Assembly (NCBI GenBank): GCA_017533565.1
Contig: JAFXHU010000030.1
Coordinates: 1 to 37,644 of the forward strand
DNA: 37,644 bases
Direction of reading: 5' to 3'
Source: Clostridia bacterium
Lineage (GTDB): Bacteria; Bacillota; Clostridia; Oscillospirales; CAG-272
Shown here: positions 31,963 through 37,644 of the stretch, piece after piece
Position numbering within the stretch: position 1 is the stretch's first letter
Layout: every line of letters begins with the position of its first letter
Position numbers and translations under genes: made by a program
The notes under the pieces: model-generated
Told to the model about the DNA's origin: nothing
What the model saw: only the letters and a program-made list of their open reading frames with translations
The model's database searches: none

Positions 31963-34599
31963 ATGAAAAAGCTTTTAAGCTTTCTGCTTCTCGTTGCGGT
32001 TTGCGTTTCCGCGCTTTCCGTATTCACGGGCTGCAGAAAAAAGGGCGGCGCAGAAAATCCCGACGCGCTTGTAATTATGACCGAGCAGCCCGACGGACTT
32101 TTTAATCCGTTCTTCTCTACCTCTGCGGCGGACGGCACGATTGTTTCTATGACGCAAATCGGTATGCTTTCCTCCCAGTGCGTATATAACGCGGACGGTA
32201 CGGTTCAGTCGGTTATCGTAAGCTTTGGCGAGAACGAGGCGGTTGCAACCCTCGACTACGAGCTTACCAAAAACGAGGACGGCGACAGCGTATATACCTT
32301 CGTCATCAAAAAGGATATACTCTTCTCGGACGGACACCCCCTCACGATAGAGGACGTTCTGTTTAACCTTTACGTATATCTCGACCCCGTTTACACCGGC
32401 TCCGCAACCATTTACTCCACCGCTATCAAGGGTCTTAACGCCTATAAGGAGCAGAACCCCGACGCGAGTGACGACGACGACAACACCGACAGACAGGAGC
32501 AGGCGTCCGCAAACGCAAGCGCACGCCGCCAGGAGCTTGTCGATTTGTTCAACAACCTTTCCGACGGTGCGGGCGACCTTACGATTTCGGTTACCTCGCA
32601 GATGATGTACGATGCAATTGCTACACACTCCCCCTCCTACGGCTATATGTCGGCTATTATGACGGATGCCGAGATGAGCGAGCCTGACGCGGAGGACAAG
32701 GCGAGAGCGCAGCTCAAAAAGGACTACGATAACGTTCTCAAGCTCTTTAAGGAGGAGCTTAACAACGACTTTGCGGTTGCAAAGGAGTCCTACGTAGAGG
32801 CTCCCTACAACGGCTTCGACGTATTCAAGGACGAGGTTTTCTGCTTCTTTGCATACGAGGGCTACGTCGATATTGAGTACAAGGGTCACGGTACTGCAAG
32901 CATTGACAGAACCGTAATCGAAAAGATTACCCAGAACTACCCCGAGAGCATCACCACGAAGGAAGCGGCTATCGACAGAGTGTTCAAGGATATGACGGAG
33001 GCATCGCTTCCCGCGGTTCTTAACTACTCCGTTTCCGCCTCCACGATAATCAACGAATATGTTGCAAAGGCAAAGGAGGTTCTCCTTAACAACGAGCTTG
33101 TTGACGGAGAGCTTGCCGTTCCCTCGGTTTCGGGCATCGAGTCCCTCGGTCACAAGGAGGCTACGATGGGAACGACCATCACGGTTAACGGCAATCAGTA
33201 CACCGTTGCAAGCACGCACGATGAAAACGGCGTTCCCACCGACGGCTACGACGTGCTTCGCATAACCCTTGACGGAGTTGACCCCAAGGCACAGTGGAAC
33301 TTTGCCTTCTCGGTTGCTCCCCAGCACTATTACGGCGAGGGCGCAGAAACCCCCGTTGATATCGCAAACAACAAGTTCGGTGTAGATTTCAACTCCTTCG
33401 ACTTTATGATGGACGTCGTTCAGTCGGTAAGAAACAACACCGTTCCCATGGGCGCAGGTCCTTACAAGGCAACCAACCGCGCAAACGGCGACAATCCCTC
33501 GGGCACGGACTTCTACTCCGCGGGTATTGCATACTTCAAGAGAAACGATAACTTCTATACCGTTGGCTCGGGTCTTTACAATGCGAAGATTGAAAAGGTC
33601 CGCTATCAGGTCGTTACCGCCTCCAACGCTATCGGCGCGCTTAAGGAGGGCTCGGTTCACTACGTTACTCCCCAGCTTACGAAGGATAACGCACAAAAGC
33701 TTGCGGCTATGCAGTCGGAGGGCTTTAACTACATTATGACCGACCAGCTCGGCTACGGTTACATCGGCGTTAACGCCACGCACATTCCCGATATAAATCT
33801 CCGTAAGGCAATTATGTGTGCGATGAACACCACGCTTGCGCTCGACTACTACACCGCGGACTCTGCGGAGCAGATTTACTGGCCTATGTCGAAGGTCAGC
33901 TGGGCATATCCCGACGGCAATTACGAGTACCGTAACGGCAAGGACTACCCCCAGATGAACGGTCAGTGGAACGAGCAGATTGCAAGAAACAACATTCAAA
34001 AGTATATGAGCCTTGCGGGCGTATCCGCGGGTGACGAGCAGCTTAAGATAAAGTTCACTATCGCAGGCTCTAACCTTCAGGAGCATCCCACCTACAAGGT
34101 ATTCAGAGATGCCGCAAACCTTCTCAACTCCATGGGCTGGGATATTACGGTAGAGGCGGATATTCAGGCTCTTACCAAGATTAACACCGGTGCGCTTGCC
34201 GTTTGGGCGGCAGCTTGGGGCTCTACCATCGACCCCGATATGTACCAGATTTATCACAAGAACTCCACCGCAACCAGCACGAAGGGCTGGGGCTACGATG
34301 AAATCAAGCGCGACGACGAGCAGGCAAGAATCCTTAACGAGCTTTCCGAGCTTATCGACGAGGCGCGCGATATTCCCGCGGAGCTTACCACCGATGCGGA
34401 AATCCAGAGCTACCGCGAAGAAAAGTATCTCGAGGCTATGGGTCTTGTGCTTGACCTCGCAGTCGAGCTTCCCGTTTACCAGAGAAGCACCGTTTACGCC
34501 TACAACGCAAACGTCATAAAGGCATCAAGCCTTCCCTCCGAGGTTAATCCCTATACCTCTCCTCTCGACAGAATTTGGGAGCTTGAGTTTGCAAACTGA
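31963..34599 (+). CDS. Oversized peptide ABC transporter substrate-binding lipoprotein (SBP family 5)
   Basis: The 878-aa protein has lipobox FTGC (Cys24) and the family 5 (Opp/Dpp/Nik) start: DALVIMTEQPDGLFNPFFSTSAADG. The usual DVLFNLYVYLDP segment lies near residue 130, and the second lobe is in the C-terminal half (GAGPYKATNR, LRKAIMCAMNT, AVWAAAWGSTIDPDMYQIYH). Normal members have about 500-600 aa. Here roughly 270 extra residues, starting with an acidic D/N-rich stretch (DASDDDDNTD), sit at about 160-430 inside the first lobe. It would capture peptides outside the membrane for the two permeases encoded directly downstream. AAAGGAG precedes the ATG. It lies 92 bases after the InlB-repeat lipoprotein gene, with no clear terminator between. 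Confidence 0.92.
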   Translation: MKKLLSFLLLVAVCVSALSVFTGCRKKGGAENPDALVIMTEQPDGLFNPFFSTSAADGTIVSMTQIGMLSSQCVYNADGTVQSVIVSFGENEAVATLDYELTKNEDGDSVYTFVIKKDILFSDGHPLTIEDVLFNLYVYLDPVYTGSATIYSTAIKGLNAYKEQNPDASDDDDNTDRQEQASANASARRQELVDLFNNLSDGAGDLTISVTSQMMYDAIATHSPSYGYMSAIMTDAEMSEPDAEDKARAQLKKDYDNVLKLFKEELNNDFAVAKESYVEAPYNGFDVFKDEVFCFFAYEGYVDIEYKGHGTASIDRTVIEKITQNYPESITTKEAAIDRVFKDMTEASLPAVLNYSVSASTIINEYVAKAKEVLLNNELVDGELAVPSVSGIESLGHKEATMGTTITVNGNQYTVASTHDENGVPTDGYDVLRITLDGVDPKAQWNFAFSVAPQHYYGEGAETPVDIANNKFGVDFNSFDFMMDVVQSVRNNTVPMGAGPYKATNRANGDNPSGTDFYSAGIAYFKRNDNFYTVGSGLYNAKIEKVRYQVVTASNAIGALKEGSVHYVTPQLTKDNAQKLAAMQSEGFNYIMTDQLGYGYIGVNATHIPDINLRKAIMCAMNTTLALDYYTADSAEQIYWPMSKVSWAYPDGNYEYRNGKDYPQMNGQWNEQIARNNIQKYMSLAGVSAGDEQLKIKFTIAGSNLQEHPTYKVFRDAANLLNSMGWDITVEADIQALTKINTGALAVWAAAWGSTIDPDMYQIYHKNSTATSTKGWGYDEIKRDDEQARILNELSELIDEARDIPAELTTDAEIQSYREEKYLEAMGLVLDLAVELPVYQRSTVYAYNANVIKASSLPSEVNPYTSPLDRIWELEFAN

Positions 34600-34612
34600 T
34601 TTGGAGTAAGAA

Positions 34613-35605
34613 ATGTTAAAATACATACTTAAAAGATTAGGACTTGCGGTCGTAATTCTTCTCGGTGTGTCGCTTATTATCTACTTTCTTATAAGGCTTA
34701 TGCCCGTTGATTTCATTCAGTCGAAAATCGACGCGATGAACCAAGGCGGTGCAGCCGTCCCCGAGGAAACGGTAAAGAATATGTACGCTATGTACGGACT
34801 TGGGGACGACTCCTTCCTCGGTATTCTGAAGGGTTATTTCAACTGGCTCGTTCAGCTCTTACAGGGTAACCTCGGCGAAACCTTTAAAAACGGTATTCCC
34901 GTTGCACAGATAATAAAGCAGCATATGCCCGTATCCTTTGCGATATCTCTCGTGGCAACCGTTTTTGAATTTATGATTGCAATCCCGCTCGGAATTACCG
35001 CGGCAACGCATCAGTATTCCCTGCGCGACTATATCGTTACCATTCTCGTTATGGTGGGCATTTCGCTTCCCTCCTTCTTCTTCGGAAATATGCTTCGCGA
35101 TTTGTTTGCCTACAAGCTTGGGTGGTTTCCCTCGCACGGAGAAATTTCGGCGGGCGGGTCGGAAAGCGGCCTTGCCCTCTTGCCTGAATACTTTATGCAC
35201 CTATTCCTACCCATTTTGACGATAGTTATTCTCTCCATCGGCGGACGTATGAGAATGACGAGAACGAATATGCTCGAGGTTATGTCGAGCGACTACATTC
35301 GCACGGCAAGGGCAAAGGGTCTTGGCGAAACGAAGGTTATTTACAAGCACGCCTTCCGTAACACGCTTATCCCCGTCGTAACCAGCCTTGCGGGACTCCT
35401 TCCCTCTCTTTTCTCCGGCTCTATCATAACCGAGCAGGTTTTCGGTATTCAGGGAATCGGTAACGTCGCTCTCGACTATATGAACAGGGGTGATATTCCC
35501 TTCATTATGGGCTACAATATGTTCTTGGCTATGCTCTCGGTTATAGGCGTGCTGCTTGCCGACCTTATGTACGTTATCGTTGACCCGAGAGTAAAGATTG
35601 AGTAA
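34613..35605 (+). CDS. Peptide ABC transporter permease, OppB/DppB type
   Basis: The 330-aa protein matches the OppB/DppB family in length and topology: an N-terminal TM helix (LKRLGLAVVILLGVSLIIYF) with the usual LIRLMPVD after it, an external loop, and five more TM segments. The cytoplasmic EAA loop reads DYIRTARAKGLGETKVIYKHAFRN, the contact site for the ATPase. GGAG lies upstream of the ATG and the gap from the binding-protein gene is 13 bases. It forms half of the membrane channel for peptides. Confidence 0.95.
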   Translation: MLKYILKRLGLAVVILLGVSLIIYFLIRLMPVDFIQSKIDAMNQGGAAVPEETVKNMYAMYGLGDDSFLGILKGYFNWLVQLLQGNLGETFKNGIPVAQIIKQHMPVSFAISLVATVFEFMIAIPLGITAATHQYSLRDYIVTILVMVGISLPSFFFGNMLRDLFAYKLGWFPSHGEISAGGSESGLALLPEYFMHLFLPILTIVILSIGGRMRMTRTNMLEVMSSDYIRTARAKGLGETKVIYKHAFRNTLIPVVTSLAGLLPSLFSGSIITEQVFGIQGIGNVALDYMNRGDIPFIMGYNMFLAMLSVIGVLLADLMYVIVDPRVKIE

Positions 35606-35614
35606 GGAGGCAGT

Positions 35615-36757
35615 ATGGAAGAAAATAAAATAACCGCAACTGCCCCCGAGGGCGAAAAGGAGATAAGCACCGCCGACGCATCGGCAAGGAGCAGCAAGGA
35701 TACCGAAGCTCCGCTTGACAAAAACGTAAGGCTTCTTTCACCGACGCAGATGGTGCTTCGCAGATTCTTTCGCTCCCGCCTTTCTATTATCGGTCTTATT
35801 ATGATTGTGGGACTTTTCCTCTTTTCCTTCGTTGGACCGCTTTTCGTTGCCGACCTCGGCGTAAAGAACGAGATGGGCATTCTCGAATACGACCCGAACA
35901 ACGGAAAATGGGGAGAAATCGAGCTTGACGAATCGGGTCAGGTCGAATATACCACCACCGAATATACCTACGTAAACGAAAACGGCGAGGAGGTTACAAT
36001 CCGCCAAACCGTTGAAAGAAGGCTTAAGGACAATTTCCTCGCTCCCCCGTCCTCCGAGCATATACTCGGCACGGATAACGAGGGCTACGATATTTTCGTC
36101 CGTCTTATGTACGGCGGAAGAATTTCGCTTACCGTAAGCTTTATCGCGGTATTCGTCATCACGGTCCTTGGCGTCGTGCTTGGCGGCTTTGCGGGATATT
36201 TCGGCGGCGTTGTCGATAACGTGATTATGCGTATATGCGACGTGCTTATGTGCCTTCCCGGTATTCCGATTTTGCTTATTATTTCAATGCTTCTCGACGC
36301 GGCGGGAATCGACGCGAAATACAGGATATATCTTCTTATGATATACCTTACGCTATTCTCCTGGACGGGCACGGCAAGGCTTGTAAGAGGACAGATTCTC
36401 TCGCTTCGCGAGCAGGAATATATGGTGGCGGCGGAGGCAATGGGCTTCTCCACCCCGAGAAAGATTTTCAAGCACCTTATTCCCAACGTTATGCCGCAGC
36501 TTATCGTGCAGATGACCCTCTCGCTCGGAAGCATGATACTTTACGAGGCAACCCTTTCCTACCTTAACCTCGGAGTAAAGGCTCCGTACGCGGCGTGGGG
36601 CACGATGATTAACATCATTTCCACCAACACGGATATACTCCAGAACCATTTCAACGTATGGGGACCCGCGGGCATTTGCATCGTTATTGCGGTGCTTGGT
36701 TTTAATTTCGTGGGCGACGGTCTTCGCGATGCGCTCGACCCCAAGATGAGGAGGTAA
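35615..36757 (+). CDS. Peptide ABC transporter permease, OppC/DppC type
   Basis: The 380-aa permease pairs with the preceding one. The N-terminal cytoplasmic part has the RRFFRSRLSIIGLI start typical of OppC, followed by TM1. The EAA loop reads EYMVAAEAMGFSTPRKIFKHLIPN near residue 270, and the end WGTMIN...DGLRDALDPKMRR is characteristic. The external loop after TM1 is longer than usual: about 70 acidic and Thr/Tyr-rich residues (about 88-150, with EYTTTEYTYVNENGEE). OppC proteins usually have about 280-320 aa. GGAGG lies before the ATG. Confidence 0.95.
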   Translation: MEENKITATAPEGEKEISTADASARSSKDTEAPLDKNVRLLSPTQMVLRRFFRSRLSIIGLIMIVGLFLFSFVGPLFVADLGVKNEMGILEYDPNNGKWGEIELDESGQVEYTTTEYTYVNENGEEVTIRQTVERRLKDNFLAPPSSEHILGTDNEGYDIFVRLMYGGRISLTVSFIAVFVITVLGVVLGGFAGYFGGVVDNVIMRICDVLMCLPGIPILLIISMLLDAAGIDAKYRIYLLMIYLTLFSWTGTARLVRGQILSLREQEYMVAAEAMGFSTPRKIFKHLIPNVMPQLIVQMTLSLGSMILYEATLSYLNLGVKAPYAAWGTMINIISTNTDILQNHFNVWGPAGICIVIAVLGFNFVGDGLRDALDPKMRR

Positions 36758-36760
36758 GAT

Positions 36761-37644
36761 ATGAGTATTAAGGAAAAGCTTAAATCCCTCCTCGCGGGCA
36801 AGAAGGACGGCGAGATAAAGGCGTCGGATAAGCCGCGTGCCTACCTCACGGGCAGGGAGGTCCGCGAGATTGCAAAAAACAACAAGGCGATAATGCTTCG
36901 TCTTGAAAAATACAAAAACCGCAAGGCTCCCGAGTCGGAATTCGTCACCGAAATGAAGGACGACGGAAATATTCTCGAAATTGAGGACCTTCACACCTAT
37001 TTCTTCACCGACCAGGGTGTGGTAAAGGCGGTAAACGGTGTATCCTTTAACATACCGAAGAACGCAACCGTCGGTATAGTCGGAGAATCCGGCTGCGGAA
37101 AGTCGGTTACGAGTATGTCGGTAATGCGCCTTCTTCAAGGACCGCAGGGACAGATTTACTCGGGCAGCATTCGCTTTAAGGCGTACGATTACAAGCGCGA
37201 GGGCGGAAGGCTTATCCCGATTTACGAGCTTGACTCCGACGGAAATCCCGTTACCGAGGCAGAGCTTGACAAAAAGGGCAACCCGACGGGAAGAATGATT
37301 CCCGTACAGAAAAAGGACGAAAAGGGCGCGCCGATGTTTGAAACCGAGGAAAAGGTTTACGATATTGCAAAGATGCCCCAAAGCGAGATTTACCGTATTC
37401 GCGGAAAGCAGATTGCAATGATTTTCCAAGAGCCGATGACCTCGCTTAACCCGATTTTCACGATAGGCGAGCAGCTTGACGAGGTTACCTTTATCCACGT
37501 ACCCGGTGCAACGAAGGAGATGGCTCGCGCACGTTCAATGGAGATGCTCGAGCTTGTCGGCATTGCCGCGCCCGAGAGAGTTTACAAGGCATTCCCCCAC
37601 GAGCTGTCGGGAGGTATGCGACAGAGAGTTATGATTGCTATGGC
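36761..37644 (+). CDS. Peptide ABC transporter ATPase, OppD/DppD type (3' end outside the window)
   Basis: The frame is open from the ATG at 36761 (GGAGGT upstream) to the right edge, 294 complete codons. The ATP-binding domain starts near residue 70 ([15 protein letters not shown]) with Walker A GESGCGKS, the Q-loop in [16 protein letters not shown] and the ABC signature LSGGMRQRV; Walker B lies beyond the edge. Two additions are unusual: a Lys-rich N-terminal extension of about 68 residues, and about 50 charged residues inserted between the GSIRF strand and the [10 protein letters not shown] segment. It would drive peptide import for the operon, and a second ATPase (OppF) probably follows outside the window. 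Confidence 0.93.
   Translation, partial: MSIKEKLKSLLAGKKDGEIKASDKPRAYLTGREVREIAKNNKAIMLRLEKYKNRKAPESEFVTEMKDDGNILEIEDLHTYFFTDQGVVKAVNGVSFNIPKNATVGIVGESGCGKSVTSMSVMRLLQGPQGQIYSGSIRFKAYDYKREGGRLIPIYELDSDGNPVTEAELDKKGNPTGRMIPVQKKDEKGAPMFETEEKVYDIAKMPQSEIYRIRGKQIAMIFQEPMTSLNPIFTIGEQLDEVTFIHVPGATKEMARARSMEMLELVGIAAPERVYKAFPHELSGGMRQRVMIAM

Noticed and set aside
31975..34257. 760-codon open frame on the minus strand
   Set aside because: Complete shadow of the peptide-binding protein gene, which has a lipobox and clear family motifs on the plus strand.
1..37644. tRNA, rRNA, CRISPR array, IS element or replication origin
   Set aside because: No cloverleaf, rRNA-like segment, transposase or integrase gene, or DnaA-box cluster was recognised.

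Overview
The window looks like chromosomal DNA of an anaerobic, low-to-mid GC member of the Bacillota, probably a gut-associated Clostridia. This rests on AGGAGG-type ribosome binding sites, sigma-A promoters (TTGACA-17-TATAAT), many lipoproteins with LTxC/FTGC lipoboxes, UUCG-loop intrinsic terminators, and BspA-like and InlB-like surface repeats. TGA is used as a normal stop codon. The genus cannot be read from the sequence alone.

Left part (1-3640): the 3' end of a Cys/His-rich, membrane-anchored surface protein is followed by an AT-rich islet at about 1220-2690. The islet carries a small XRE-type repressor and a stand-alone SLOG-fold (DUF2493-like) protein fired from back-to-back promoters that share one -35 element. 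Upstream of two or three tiny minus-strand reading frames lies a promoter plus a folded leader with mutually exclusive hairpins and an intrinsic terminator, which I do not recognise. A MscS-type mechanosensitive channel follows.

Centre-left (3754-14358): a TetR-family regulator is divergent from a nine-gene operon. The operon encodes the whole shikimate pathway (DAHP synthase, AroB, AroQ, an AroE-AroK fusion, AroA, AroC) and the Phe/Tyr branch (chorismate mutase-prephenate dehydratase, prephenate dehydrogenase, aminotransferase). Two near-identical 15-bp palindromes, one downstream of each divergent promoter, suggest that this TetR protein controls both itself and the operon. The aroE part contains a one-base frameshift.

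Centre (14530-22600): an extracytoplasmic thiol-redox neighbourhood. It holds two TlpA-like lipoproteins with CGPC active sites (305 and 1149 aa) and a CnaB-like lipoprotein. Convergent to them is a two-gene operon: a polytopic membrane protein ending in a CTEC motif, and a fusion of a NapH-like iron-sulfur membrane protein to a C-terminal TlpA thioredoxin domain. The inferred task is to move cytosolic electrons across the membrane to reduce exported thiol proteins. A decaying 23-bp tandem repeat overlaps the stop codon of the fusion gene.

Right part (22888-37644): a peptide-scavenging region. A giant cell-surface subtilase (about 2508 aa: S8 protease with PA insert, Ig-like domains, BspA-type leucine-rich repeats, TM anchor, acidic tail) is followed, with a 4-base ATGA overlap, by an InlB-repeat lipoprotein gene broken by a second one-base frameshift. 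Then come an oversized peptide-binding lipoprotein, two peptide permeases and the start of the transporter ATPase, which runs off the right edge.
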